From Acidobacteriaceae bacterium (GTDB lineage: Bacteria > Acidobacteriota > Terriglobia > Terriglobales > Acidobacteriaceae), in contig PLBE01000220.1 in NCBI GenBank assembly GCA_003134435.1, positions 1 through 42,825 on the forward strand: DNA of 42,825 nt, given 5' to 3'. Below, piece after piece: positions 23,858-32,467 of the stretch. How positions within the stretch are numbered: position 1 is the stretch's first letter; the number at the start of each line of letters is the position of its first letter. The notes beneath the pieces were generated by a model. That model worked only from the letters and a program-made list of their open reading frames with translations. It had not been told where the DNA came from and searched no databases. The position numbers and the translations under genes are program-made.

Positions 23858-25537
23858 GTGAAGGCGATGAGCACGACAACGGACTGTAAATGGAATCCCA
23901 GTATCGCCCGCATTGCGATGCTTGCGGTCACCGCCTTTGTTTTCATGAACTCAGCCGAACTGCAGGCAGCTGCCCAGACCTCGGTTACCACCTATCACTA
24001 TGATAACTACCGCACAGGCTGGAATCAGAAAGAGTCCGTGCTCACGCCCTCGAACGTGGCCAGCCCCTCGTTCGGTCTGCTCCACCAGGTGCAACTCGAC
24101 GACCAGGTGGATGCCCAGCCCCTTGTCGTGCCCGGCGTGGCCATCGCCGGAGGCACGCACGATGTGGTCTATGTGGTGACAGAAAAAAATACCGTGTATG
24201 CCATCGACGTCCACACCGGGATGCCGCTGGTCAGCGTAAATCTGGGCACCGCAGTACCCCTTCCCCTCGGATGCAATAACAACGCGAACAACGTTGGGAT
24301 CACGTCGACCCCGGTCATCGATCCGAGCAGCAATACGATGTACGTCGTGGCTTATACCCTGGAGAATAACTCACAGGTCTACCGCCTGCACGCGCTCGAT
24401 CTGGGCACGTTGACCGACAAGTTACCCTCCGCAGTCGTTTCCGCGCAGCATACGCTGACCAATGGAACCGTTTTCAGCTTCAATGCCCAATATCAGCGGC
24501 AACGTCCGGCGCTCTTGCTCGCCAACGGCGGCATCTATGTCGGGTTCGGCAGCTTCTGCGATTTCAGTGCAAATCTCTCGCGGGGCTGGCTCCTGGGATG
24601 GACGGCCGCAACCCTGACACCGTTTCCGTCCAGTCAGCTCAACGACCAACAGGCTACCGACAGCGGCAACTTCTTTCTGTCGTCCATCTGGATGTCAGGC
24701 TACGGACCGGCCACCGATGACTCGGGCAACATCCTCTTCGTAACCGGCAACTCGGATGCTCGCACCTACGACGGCATCACCAACCTTCAGGAGAGCGTGG
24801 TCAAGATATCAAATACCCTGACTGCCGTGATTGACCTTTTCACTCCGCGTAACCAGGTTAGCCTGGATAACGCAGATGCGGATTTCGGCTCAGGCGGAGT
24901 CATGGTGCTGCCCGATCAGCCCGGTTCAACGCCTCATCTGGCGGTGGCCGCGGGTAAGAACGGAACCATGTTTCTATTGAACGAAGACAATCTGGGTCAT
25001 TATTCGCCCAAGAAAAATAATGTGCTGGCCAGCTACTCGATCGGTGGCTGCTGGTGTGGCGAGTCCTATTACATGGATCCCAAGGATGGACTGGGACGGG
25101 TAGTCAGCAGTGGCGGCAGCACAGTAGAAGTCTGGAAAGTCGAAACCAAGATCAAGCCTGCGTTAAAGAAGGCCGCCTCTTCCGCCTTCATTGGCGGCGG
25201 CCAGGATCCCGGATTTTTTACCTCCATCTCCTCCAACGGCTCTACCAACCCCATCATCTGGGCGCTTTCGCGCCCCTCCGGATCTGGGAACAACATCTCG
25301 CTCTTTGCCTTTGATCCGGAGACGGGCGGAAGCACACTGAAGCAACTGTTTCAGGCCTCTGCCGGCACATGGCCTTATCTCGGCGGCAATGCCAACCTGG
25401 TTCCCGTCGTGGCCAACGGCCAGGTCTTTGTGGCCAGCTATAAGCAGTTGTCGATCTTTGGCTTGACCAATGGCGTGACCAATGGTCTAAGTAGCGTGAC
25501 CAAGCCGAAGGCAACAAAAGCCGCGAACCAGCAGTAA
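23858..25537 (+). CDS. Secreted PQQ-like beta-propeller protein
   Basis: The 559-residue protein has a long N-terminus with a hydrophobic export segment (about 17-38, ending LQAAAQ). A PQQ-dehydrogenase-like eight-bladed propeller follows, shown by repeats such as VVYVVTEKNTVYAIDVHTG, NTMYVVAYT, LHALDLGT and HLAVAAGKNGTMFLLNEDN. Cysteines occur in pairs (GCNNNANN, SFCDF, GGCWCGES). I do not see the vicinal disulfide or calcium/PQQ ligands of true quinoprotein dehydrogenases, so binding or structural function is more likely than catalysis. The GTG start is supported by AAGGAG eight bases upstream (23844-23849) and by a strong candidate promoter. It converges with the NrfD gene. Confidence 0.82.
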   Translation: MKAMSTTTDCKWNPSIARIAMLAVTAFVFMNSAELQAAAQTSVTTYHYDNYRTGWNQKESVLTPSNVASPSFGLLHQVQLDDQVDAQPLVVPGVAIAGGTHDVVYVVTEKNTVYAIDVHTGMPLVSVNLGTAVPLPLGCNNNANNVGITSTPVIDPSSNTMYVVAYTLENNSQVYRLHALDLGTLTDKLPSAVVSAQHTLTNGTVFSFNAQYQRQRPALLLANGGIYVGFGSFCDFSANLSRGWLLGWTAATLTPFPSSQLNDQQATDSGNFFLSSIWMSGYGPATDDSGNILFVTGNSDARTYDGITNLQESVVKISNTLTAVIDLFTPRNQVSLDNADADFGSGGVMVLPDQPGSTPHLAVAAGKNGTMFLLNEDNLGHYSPKKNNVLASYSIGGCWCGESYYMDPKDGLGRVVSSGGSTVEVWKVETKIKPALKKAASSAFIGGGQDPGFFTSISSNGSTNPIIWALSRPSGSGNNISLFAFDPETGGSTLKQLFQASAGTWPYLGGNANLVPVVANGQVFVASYKQLSIFGLTNGVTNGLSSVTKPKATKAANQQ

Positions 25538-25580
25538 GCCCTGTGCTTAGGTGCCCCCGGAGACGAATCGTCATTGGCTG

Positions 25581-25609
25581 AAAAAGCCCCAGGCTCTTCG
25601 CCCGGGGCT
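25581..25609 (-). terminator. Intrinsic terminator of the NrfD operon
   Basis: Read on the minus strand, AGCCCCGGG, a seven-base loop and CCTGGGGCT form a nine-pair stem with one mismatch. It is followed immediately by TTTT and a C. It lies 23 bases past the stop codon at 25632, the right place to end the three-gene redox operon. On the plus strand there is no T-run, so it would stop the propeller transcript only weakly. Confidence 0.75.
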
Positions 25610-25631
25610 GTCAGTTGTACCTGTCGAGGGT

Positions 25632-26819
25632 TTACGCTTGCGCGGGAGCACTTGGAATCATCCACCGTTCCCGAGGTGGGTTCTTAGGCAGAATGTCGAG
25701 ATAGATAACCGCGTAACGGAAAGCCACTGCCGCCGCCGTAATCGTCGCCAGCGACGCCGCGAACTCTGTCCACTTCGGCACATAATACGCCGCGGAACTG
25801 GCTTGCAACGCTGTGATCGAGACATTCAAACGGTTGGTCATGAACCCCATCACGATGATGGCGCACGTCCAATACAGATACATCGGATTCTCCCGGACCT
25901 TCTTCAGATTCAACAGCACCAGAGGAATCACCACCAGCAGCGCGATCTCCAGCCAGAACAGTAGCGTAGCTTCGCGCCACATCCAGAGATACGACAGCGC
26001 ATCGCGGTTGATCAGATCGACCGCGCGAAATACGCCGTAGATTGCCAGCAGCGGCGCAATCACCCGGCTGACATCGCTCAGTATGTTCATATCTACTCGG
26101 GCGTTCAGCGAGCGCACGCAGAGATAGATGGCCATGATCGTCACCGCTAATCCGGCCGGGATCGCGGATAAATAGAACATCGTCGTAAGGTAAGGTGTGT
26201 ACCACAGCGGATCCAGCCGGCCCTTGGTAATCAGATAGAGTCCGCCTAAGAACGATTGGTGCATCGAGGAGAGCAGCGTGCCCGCCAGTACCAGCGCGAT
26301 CAGAATGCTATGATGCCACCGCAGATAAAGCTCGCGTACTCGAACAAAAGGCAGCTTCTCCACCAGCGACGGTGAGAATTCCAGCGCCAGCACGGTCGTG
26401 TAGAGCATCACGCACCATGAAACTTCAAACAACACCGAGTGCCGGTTCCACATCACGATCGGGTGCCAGATCCTCCACGGAATGCCGAGTTCATACAACA
26501 TGCCAACGCATACCGTGCAATATCCCAGGAATGAGATGAGCACCGAAGTACGCAGGATGGGCCGGTAGCGCTCCAGACCCAACAGATAGACGGCCGCCGC
26601 AATGGCAAACCCGCCCGCCGAAAGTCCAACGCCGCACAACGTGCCCAGTCCGACCCAAAGGCCCCAAGGCTGCGGATCGGTAAGGTTTGTCGCGAGTTTG
26701 AAGCCCAGTGCGAAACGCGCGTACATCGAATACAAACCAGCGGCGAAAATCAGCGCCACGATGGTACGCCAGAGAGTGATTTTCGGAAATCCTATGGCAG
26801 TCAGGCTCTTGGTAGACAT
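25632..26819 (-). CDS. NrfD/HybB-family quinone-reactive membrane subunit
   Basis: The 395-residue protein has about ten membrane segments and belongs to the NrfD/PsrC/HybB family. These proteins exchange electrons between periplasmic or cytoplasmic iron-sulfur partners and the quinone pool without haem. Indicative stretches are WGLWVGLGTLCGVGLSAGGFAIAAAVYLLG, LEFSPSLVEKLPF, LGGLYLITKGRLDPLWYTPYL and RLNVSITALQ. Overall it reads closest to HybB of NiFe hydrogenase 2. It starts three bases after the ferredoxin gene's stop, with AGGAAC as Shine-Dalgarno inside that gene's end. A terminator follows. No hydrogenase, molybdopterin or cytochrome catalytic subunit lies in this window, so the electron donor is unknown. 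Confidence 0.9.
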   Translation of the reverse strand: MSTKSLTAIGFPKITLWRTIVALIFAAGLYSMYARFALGFKLATNLTDPQPWGLWVGLGTLCGVGLSAGGFAIAAAVYLLGLERYRPILRTSVLISFLGYCTVCVGMLYELGIPWRIWHPIVMWNRHSVLFEVSWCVMLYTTVLALEFSPSLVEKLPFVRVRELYLRWHHSILIALVLAGTLLSSMHQSFLGGLYLITKGRLDPLWYTPYLTTMFYLSAIPAGLAVTIMAIYLCVRSLNARVDMNILSDVSRVIAPLLAIYGVFRAVDLINRDALSYLWMWREATLLFWLEIALLVVIPLVLLNLKKVRENPMYLYWTCAIIVMGFMTNRLNVSITALQASSAAYYVPKWTEFAASLATITAAAVAFRYAVIYLDILPKNPPRERWMIPSAPAQA

Positions 26820-26822
26820 GGC

Positions 26823-27590
26823 TCAGTTCCTTTCTGTGCTTCCACTAGCGGCGATGGACTTCTCGCGAGCTTCCGCAAGAGCAACCAGCGCCCGGCGTTG
26901 CGTGATCCAGTAGAGGCCGGAGAGTAGCGCGCCCCCGACCAGAATCACCGTGGGTCCGTCGCCCAGCGCAGTCGCCGTCAGTACCGGCATCGGCTGCTTG
27001 GGCGCGGCGGCAAAGCCCAGCTTCTCAAACGGCACGTCGGAGATGAAGAACACCGACGTTCCGCCCGCTTCCTCGCTTCCGTAAATGTGTTTCACATACT
27101 TCGAATCGTTGAGAATCCGGCGCTGCGCCTCTTCCAGGATGTCGTCCCGATTCCCCGCGATTGAAGCCTGCACCGGACACGCCTCCACGCACGCCGGCGG
27201 TTGGTCTTTCGCCTGCCTCGCCGCGCACATGTCGCACTTGGTCACGTACGGCACCAGCTTCGTCCACTCGTACCGCGGCACGCTGAAGGGACACGCTACC
27301 AGACAATACCTGCATCCAATACATTTCGCGCCGTCATAAGTCACCGGCCCCGCCGCCGTCTTCTTCAGGGCCCCTACCAGGCACGCCGACGCGCAGGCCG
27401 GGTCCTGGCAGTGCATGCACATTCGCCGCACGAAGCGGTCGCCGCGCTCTTCTACCACCGTCAGCGCTGTCGGCGAAAGCTTCGTCTCTGATTCCATCGG
27501 GAAGCCGTGCAGTTGTTTGCAAGCTTGCTCGCAACTCCGGCACCCGATGCACTTCGTGATATCGACCAGGATTGCTCTTGTGGTTGCCAT
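26823..27590 (-). CDS. HybA-like four-cluster ferredoxin subunit
   Basis: The 255-residue electron-transfer protein carries four [4Fe-4S] motifs: CIGCRSCEQAC (from Cys14), CMHCQDPACASAC, CIGCRYCLVAC and CDMC...CVEAC. It ends in one membrane helix (GPTVILVGGALLSGLYWITQ), as in HybA. No Tat signal is visible at the N-terminus (MATTRAILVDITK), so the clusters probably face the cytoplasm, unlike E. coli HybA. The ATG at 27590 has GGAG six bases upstream, which favours it over the adjoining GTG. It sits between an H-protein-like gene and the NrfD-type gene and should be their electron carrier. Confidence 0.93.
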   Translation of the reverse strand: MATTRAILVDITKCIGCRSCEQACKQLHGFPMESETKLSPTALTVVEERGDRFVRRMCMHCQDPACASACLVGALKKTAAGPVTYDGAKCIGCRYCLVACPFSVPRYEWTKLVPYVTKCDMCAARQAKDQPPACVEACPVQASIAGNRDDILEEAQRRILNDSKYVKHIYGSEEAGGTSVFFISDVPFEKLGFAAAPKQPMPVLTATALGDGPTVILVGGALLSGLYWITQRRALVALAEAREKSIAASGSTERN

Positions 27591-27644
27591 CACTTTCTCC
27601 TTTTTCCTTGGCAGACCTTTTGCGACAACTAATTACGAAGCTAC

Positions 27645-28304
27645 TTACATCAGGAAAAACTCTTTCACTACTTTCTGCCGCAGCTCCGGACTAAGCTGGG
27701 TCAGCACGCCCTTCACTGGACCGCCGCCATCCTGTGCCAGTCCTGGTGTCGGCGATATCATCGCGTTCAGCCGCGCCAGGTTGTTTTGCATCCACGGCGC
27801 TACCATCGTTCCCTGAATCAAGTTCCTCTGATTTACTTTGAGGTCGGGAGACTTCACCATCGCAATCCATCCGTTCTCGTAAGGATCGCTCGCCACCAGG
27901 CTCGGATCGCGCAACACATCGTCGTTGATCGCCGTGATTACGCCTTCCACTGGCGATAACAGATCCACTCTGGTGCTGCCCGTGGTCAGCGTGACAATCT
28001 TCTGTCCCTGCCGAACCCACTTGTTGGCTCCGCATACATCAATGTGCTCCACTTTCCCCATCAGATTGGTGACGAACTTGTCCGCCCCCACCCGCGCATC
28101 GTCCGCGCCTTCCTTCATCACCCACGTGTGTCCAAGGTGGAAGCAATAGTCCTGCGGAATCTCAAAACCAAATTCATTCTTCACCACCGGTGCTTGCGGA
28201 CGCGCCGCGATGACCGTCTCCATCCCAGGCTGATCTTTCGGTTCGATGAAATATCTGACGCTGATGATCAGCAGGAACATCAGCAACACAAACAGGATCG
28301 ACAT
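27645..28304 (-). CDS. Membrane-anchored H-protein-like domain lacking lipoyl lysine
   Basis: The 219-residue protein has an N-terminal anchor (residues 3-19) and a domain resembling glycine-cleavage H protein (about 50-155). The match is clear in LGHTWVMKEGADDARVGADKF, LMGKVEHIDV and LLSPVEGVITAIN, and in DPSLVASDPYENGWIAMVKSPD, which parallels NPELVNEDPYGEGW in GcvH. Where GcvH has ESVKAAS with the lipoylated lysine, this protein reads TGSTRVDLLSP. There is no lysine, only Arg112 nearby. It therefore cannot carry lipoate in the usual way. No glycine-cleavage P or T gene is near. AGGAGGG ahead of ATG 28304 fixes the start. It leads the operon with the ferredoxin and NrfD-like genes, so a structural role in that redox complex is inferred. 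Confidence 0.82.
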   Translation of the reverse strand: MSILFVLLMFLLIISVRYFIEPKDQPGMETVIAARPQAPVVKNEFGFEIPQDYCFHLGHTWVMKEGADDARVGADKFVTNLMGKVEHIDVCGANKWVRQGQKIVTLTTGSTRVDLLSPVEGVITAINDDVLRDPSLVASDPYENGWIAMVKSPDLKVNQRNLIQGTMVAPWMQNNLARLNAMISPTPGLAQDGGGPVKGVLTQLSPELRQKVVKEFFLM

Positions 28305-28472
28305 AAACCCTCCTCTTTCGGCGATCGCGCCTTTTCGTTCTGCGGCGTCTGTTTCGCGCCGGCTTCCATCCTCACTGAGTGCACGTCGGGGGCAAAAAGA
28401 GTTGATAACTTGATTTATTGCAGACAAAGGACTTATCGAAATGCCTCTCCCGCTCAGCACCACTAGGCCCAC

Positions 28473-28502
28473 TGCGTTTTGCAGCACCCTAATGCGTTTT
28501 GC
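28473..28502. repeat. Phased direct repeat TGCGTTTTGC
   Basis: Two perfect 10-base copies start 20 bases apart, about two helical turns, so both would face the same side of the DNA. They lie about 170-200 bases upstream of the redox operon's first ATG. This is a candidate binding site for a regulator acting as a tandem dimer, but the sequence alone cannot show binding. Confidence 0.45.
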
Positions 28503-28608
28503 TTGAGCCCTGTAATAAGACCCGCCTTACCAGAGATTACTTTTGGAGTAGCTCAAGCGCGTCCGTTCGTTTGCAGAAAAGCAGGAAGGTGTTGAAAAGA
28601 GGAAAACA

Positions 28609-28634
28609 TTGCATTCAGTAATTGCATTCAGTAA
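28609..28634. repeat. 13-bp perfect tandem repeat
   Basis: TTGCATTCAGTAA occurs twice head to tail (28609-28621 and 28622-28634), about 120 bases past the stop codon of the TonB receptor gene. A local slippage duplication is the simplest explanation; a doubled binding site is possible. Confidence 0.5.
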
Positions 28635-28750
28635 CGGTTGAGGTGCCCGGCCTCTCGCGCAACCCCAAGAATCCAGGCACCCCATCCCGCCACTCTCTTG
28701 TCGAACCATCAGGACGTCTACTCGCTGACGTCCTCTCATTCACCATGCAT

Positions 28751-31700
28751 TTAGAAGATAAATTTCATCCCGAATTGCCCGATCCGCGGATTATGCGCCC
28801 CCGAAGGATGCAGGAAGTTCGACGCCACTTCGCCATTTTGCGTGTTTCCTTGCACGCAGTCCGCGCTCCCCGAATTGGGAGTCAAACCGCAGGCTCCGTT
28901 GTTGACTCCGTTCCATTGCGGATGATTGAAGACGTTGAAGCCCTCGGCCCGGAACTCAAATGACTTCGACTCGCCTAGGGCGAAGCGCTTGAACAGCCCC
29001 ATGTCGAAGTTCGTTCGTCGCGGCATGTTCAGCGAGTCGCGCCCCGAATTTCCAAACGTCAGCCCCCTCGGTTGCTCGTATGCCGCCGGATTAAACAACA
29101 GCGGCCCGATCACTCCCACCGCATACCGGTCCGATGCCGGCACCGATGCGTGCGGATTACCCACGATATCCGCGTACGATCCCGAACCCGCGCCATTAGC
29201 GACCCCGGCGTTGTCGTAATACCAGCCGCTCACAATGCTGAACGGCTCTCCCGTCTGCATGGTGGTAATTCCCGAAAGCTGCCAGCCGCCTAGAAACGTC
29301 TTCGTCTTGCCCGTCGTATGCCGGAACAGAGGCAAGTCGTAAACGTAGCTGAAAGTCAGAATGTGACGCTGATCGAACGTCGAACTCGCCCGGCTCGACG
29401 GAATGTTATAGGAGTCGACAAAGCTGCTGTCGTAACGGTCGGAGGAATCGTCAATCGAGTGGCTGTACGTATAAGCCAGCGTGAATTCGAGGCCGCCAAT
29501 GGCGCGACGGCCGCTGATTTGCAGCGCATTGTAAGACGAGTTCGCGAAGAGATCGATCCGCTGAATCTGATCGTATCCCGGATAATTTGTCCGGACAGCA
29601 TCGACATTGACATTGCCGCACGCCACGTTGAGGTTAGTAACCGCCTGCCCCGTGACCGGCGTCCCATTCCCGAGGTAGTTATTGCCGTTGGATAGATTGT
29701 TGCAGTCCGGGCCCGTGATGTACTGCCCCGGACCATAGGGATTCTGCGCGTCCGGCACCGACGGCAGTTGGTTGATATCGCGCATCAGAGACAGGTGCGT
29801 GCCCTTGCTGCCCACGTAGGCGACCGTCAGCAACGTGCCGCGCGCCACCTCACGTTGTACGTCCAGGTGCCATTGCTGCACATAGGGCCAGATTGCCTTG
29901 TCGGGGATCGAATAAACCTGTATCGGAAAATACTCCGAGCCGGTTCCCGCCGAGCCGCCGATCGCCAGATACCCCGACGGTCCGTTCTGCGTCCCCGGAA
30001 TATTAGTCTGGTAGGAATTCAACACCAGCGGTGGTTGCGCTTCCAGCGATTCCGTATTCGCCTCATCCCCGTTCATGTGCTCGAAGAAAATTCCGTAGCC
30101 GCCGCGGACCGACGTCTTGCCATTGCCCCACGGATCAAACGCAAATCCGAGCCGGGGCGCGGGATTAAACAGATGCCCCTTCATGCAGCCGATCGGTACT
30201 CCCGTCGAGCCGCACTGCACCATCCCCGTCAGCGTGTTGATCGACTGCCCCGGCGGAAAGATCAGCGAGCCATCCGCGGAAGAAATTGTGGGTGCGTTCG
30301 CGGGGTTATAGAGCGGCGGGTCGAAGTTATAAGCCTGCAGATAGCGTTCCCGATACGTCCCATAAAGGCTGACCCGCAACCCCAGATTCAGAGTGAGTCT
30401 CTTGCTTACATGCCAATCATCCTGCAAAAACGGCTCGAAGATCTTATAGCGGAAGTAATATTTGATCTTCTGGCTCGCCTGCCCGAACGACTGGATCTGC
30501 CCGATCTGCATGTCCGCAAACGCATTGCCCGTGCTGGCATAGGCATTCTGTCCGCTCCCGGTATAGCTCGAAGACGGGTCGCCATAGAAATTCAGCCACC
30601 CCTGCGGCTCCACCGACGCATCCTCGTTCTTCTGCGCGGCCACAAAATATCCGCCAAATTGCAGGTTGTGCTTCCCCCATATCTTGGTGACGTTATCTTT
30701 ATACGTATACGTCGGGTTGGAGTTGAACCACGGCGCCGAAGAAGTATCGATGGTAAAACCACCGCCATACGCGTTCCCGTTGCTGATCACAAACTTGGGC
30801 AGCGCGCCGCCGAATCCGTTGGCGAAAATTCCCGTCATCGTCATGCTCGACGGCCGCTGCCACGCATTGCTGCCCTGCAACAGGCTCAGATGGTCCGTCG
30901 TATAGCTGGCCACGAATTCGTTCAGCAACGTCGGCGAAGCATTCGCCGTCAGATTCGCCACCATGCTCACTCCCGGCCCGATAATCGTCCCTCCAATCGC
31001 TGGCAACGAAGATCCCGACCAGGGCGATATGGGATAAAACTGCTGCCATGTGTCGTGAATAAAGCGGAAGCTGCCGTGAATCTTCGGCGTGAAGTTCTGG
31101 TCGATCTTGAACAGCTCCTCATGCCAGTGCGTGATCTGCGGCCAACTCTGTTGGAACAGGTTTCCGGGTTCGTTCGCCGCCACAATCAGGTTCATCAAGG
31201 GAGCGGAATTTGCCGTGTCGATCTGGCTCTGGCCTCCATTGACGCTACCGTTAATGCTGTTGTTGGCGAAGCCAACATAGGCGCCCGGGTAGTTCACCTG
31301 GTCCGGGTAGAGGGCGTATGCCGGACAGTCGGGATAGGGGGTTACGTTCGTCGGAGCAGTCGACGGGCGGAAAAAGGGCGCCCCCGCCGCCGGACAGACA
31401 TCGCTGAAGTCTCCGCCACGTTCCGCCGCCGAAGGAACACGCTGGCTATATACCGCAAAAGGCACATCCTCCCGCCGGAATTCCTGCGACCAGAAAAAGA
31501 AGGTCTTGTTCTTGATGATCGGACCGCCAAAAATATATCCAAAATCGTGCTTCTTATATGCCGGCTTGTCCGTGTCTGGAGGATCGAAATAATTGTGCGC
31601 GTTGAACAATTCATTGCGCAGAAATTCGAACGCTTCCCCGTGAAACTCGTTCGTTCCCGACTTGGTCACCGCCTCGATCGTGCCCGATCCGTTGCGGCCG

Positions 31701-32401
31701 TACTGCGCGCCATACGTCGACGTTATCACCCGCACTTCCGCCAGCGAATCGATGCTGGGGTAAACGTTCAGCGTGCCGTTGCTCCCGTTGTCCATGTTGT
31801 CGCCGCCGTCCAACTCCCAGTTGTTGTACTCCGTGCGGCCCCCGTTGATCGCGTAGAGAACGTTCCCCGCCACTCCCACCGTGCCTTCATCCTGTCCGCT
31901 CTGGTTGCTTACACCCGGAATTAGCGTGATCAGTTGCGTGAAGTTGCGGCCGTTCAGTTCGAGCTGGCTGATCTGCTTGCCGGTGATCGTGCCCGCCAGC
32001 TCGGAAGATTGCGTCTCCACTTGCCCCGCGGCATTTCCCTCCACCGTCATCGTGCTCGTCACTTTGCCCACCACCAGCGCCGTGTCCACACGAATCTTTT
32101 CCCCCACGCGCAGCACCACTCCTGTCGCCTGATACTTCGCGAACCCCGGGGCCGTCATCGAAACCTCGTAGATTCCCGCGCCCAGTCCTGCCACCAGATA
32201 ATCCCCGTCCGAGTTCGTCTTGGTGCGGCGGTGAATCCCCTTGTCGGCATCGCTCACCGTGACTTCAGCTCCCACCACTGCGGCCCCGGTATGGTCGCGA
32301 ACCGTACCGGTGATTACGCCGTTCACCTGTGCCCAAACCGGAGCTGCCGCCAGCAGAAGCCACACCGCAAACCAAAATCCACGTCGTGCTCTCACCGTCA
32401 T
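28751..32401 (-). CDS. Oar-type TonB-dependent outer-membrane receptor
   Basis: The 1216-residue protein has a signal peptide ending VWAQ and a carboxypeptidase-regulatory-like Ig domain (about 27-115; ITGTVRDHTGAAVVGAEVTV, DGDYLVAGLGAGIYEVSMTAPGF). A plug domain (about 125-250; ISQLELNGRNFTQLITLIPGVS, GGRTEYNNWELDGGDNMDNG) precedes a long beta-barrel ending in the aromatic C-terminal strand GQFGMKFIF. This is the Acidobacteria-expanded Oar/CarboxypepD_reg class, thought to import polymer fragments or large ligands with TonB energy; the ligand is unknown. GGAGG seven bases before the ATG supports the start. A LacI-family-type palindrome 50 bases upstream suggests sugar-responsive repression. 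A mannosidase gene lies about 7 kb away, but nothing shows co-regulation. Confidence 0.93.
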   Translation of the reverse strand: MTVRARRGFWFAVWLLLAAAPVWAQVNGVITGTVRDHTGAAVVGAEVTVSDADKGIHRRTKTNSDGDYLVAGLGAGIYEVSMTAPGFAKYQATGVVLRVGEKIRVDTALVVGKVTSTMTVEGNAAGQVETQSSELAGTITGKQISQLELNGRNFTQLITLIPGVSNQSGQDEGTVGVAGNVLYAINGGRTEYNNWELDGGDNMDNGSNGTLNVYPSIDSLAEVRVITSTYGAQYGRNGSGTIEAVTKSGTNEFHGEAFEFLRNELFNAHNYFDPPDTDKPAYKKHDFGYIFGGPIIKNKTFFFWSQEFRREDVPFAVYSQRVPSAAERGGDFSDVCPAAGAPFFRPSTAPTNVTPYPDCPAYALYPDQVNYPGAYVGFANNSINGSVNGGQSQIDTANSAPLMNLIVAANEPGNLFQQSWPQITHWHEELFKIDQNFTPKIHGSFRFIHDTWQQFYPISPWSGSSLPAIGGTIIGPGVSMVANLTANASPTLLNEFVASYTTDHLSLLQGSNAWQRPSSMTMTGIFANGFGGALPKFVISNGNAYGGGFTIDTSSAPWFNSNPTYTYKDNVTKIWGKHNLQFGGYFVAAQKNEDASVEPQGWLNFYGDPSSSYTGSGQNAYASTGNAFADMQIGQIQSFGQASQKIKYYFRYKIFEPFLQDDWHVSKRLTLNLGLRVSLYGTYRERYLQAYNFDPPLYNPANAPTISSADGSLIFPPGQSINTLTGMVQCGSTGVPIGCMKGHLFNPAPRLGFAFDPWGNGKTSVRGGYGIFFEHMNGDEANTESLEAQPPLVLNSYQTNIPGTQNGPSGYLAIGGSAGTGSEYFPIQVYSIPDKAIWPYVQQWHLDVQREVARGTLLTVAYVGSKGTHLSLMRDINQLPSVPDAQNPYGPGQYITGPDCNNLSNGNNYLGNGTPVTGQAVTNLNVACGNVNVDAVRTNYPGYDQIQRIDLFANSSYNALQISGRRAIGGLEFTLAYTYSHSIDDSSDRYDSSFVDSYNIPSSRASSTFDQRHILTFSYVYDLPLFRHTTGKTKTFLGGWQLSGITTMQTGEPFSIVSGWYYDNAGVANGAGSGSYADIVGNPHASVPASDRYAVGVIGPLLFNPAAYEQPRGLTFGNSGRDSLNMPRRTNFDMGLFKRFALGESKSFEFRAEGFNVFNHPQWNGVNNGACGLTPNSGSADCVQGNTQNGEVASNFLHPSGAHNPRIGQFGMKFIF

Positions 32402-32451
32402 AACTTAGCCTCCAAGGGAACTAACAGTGCAGAAAAGCCCGCGAAACCCTT

Positions 32452-32467
32452 ATTGAAACGATTCAAT
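32452..32467 (-). promoter_or_regulatory. LacI-family-type operator palindrome
   Basis: ATTGAA-ACGA-TTCAAT is a perfect 6-4-6 palindrome, with the central CG and TGAAACG/CGATTCA arms typical of LacI/GalR-family sites. On the minus strand a perfect -35 TTGACA lies at 32495-32490, so the palindrome would cover the -10/+1 region of a promoter reading into the TonB receptor gene, the classic place for a repressor. It could also affect the divergent pirin gene about 100 bases away. No LacI-family gene is in the window. Confidence 0.55.

Larger units (their letters stand above)
28305..28750. other. 446-bp gene-free region between TonB receptor and redox operon
   Basis: Both flanking genes run on the minus strand, so this region holds the 3' end of the receptor transcript and the promoter of the redox operon. 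I find no convincing open frame. Two repeat pairs stand out: TGCGTTTTGC at 28473-28482 and 28493-28502, with starts exactly 20 bases apart, and TTGCATTCAGTAA at 28609-28621 and 28622-28634. I cannot identify -35/-10 boxes with confidence. Confidence 0.6.

Noticed and set aside
25632-27590. A complete NiFe hydrogenase 2 operon.
   Set aside because: HybA- and HybB-like subunits are present, but no large or small hydrogenase subunit or maturation gene lies in the window.
27645-28487. Longer start for the H-protein-like gene at 28487.
   Set aside because: The extra 61 residues have no family match, and AGGAGGG directly precedes the ATG at 28304, which also opens with a normal membrane anchor.
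29768-31924. 718-codon open frame on the plus strand opposite the TonB receptor gene.
   Set aside because: Its product is rich in Arg, His, Ile and Pro with no domain pattern, while the minus strand encodes a complete, recognisable receptor. High third-position GC in the real gene creates such antisense frames.
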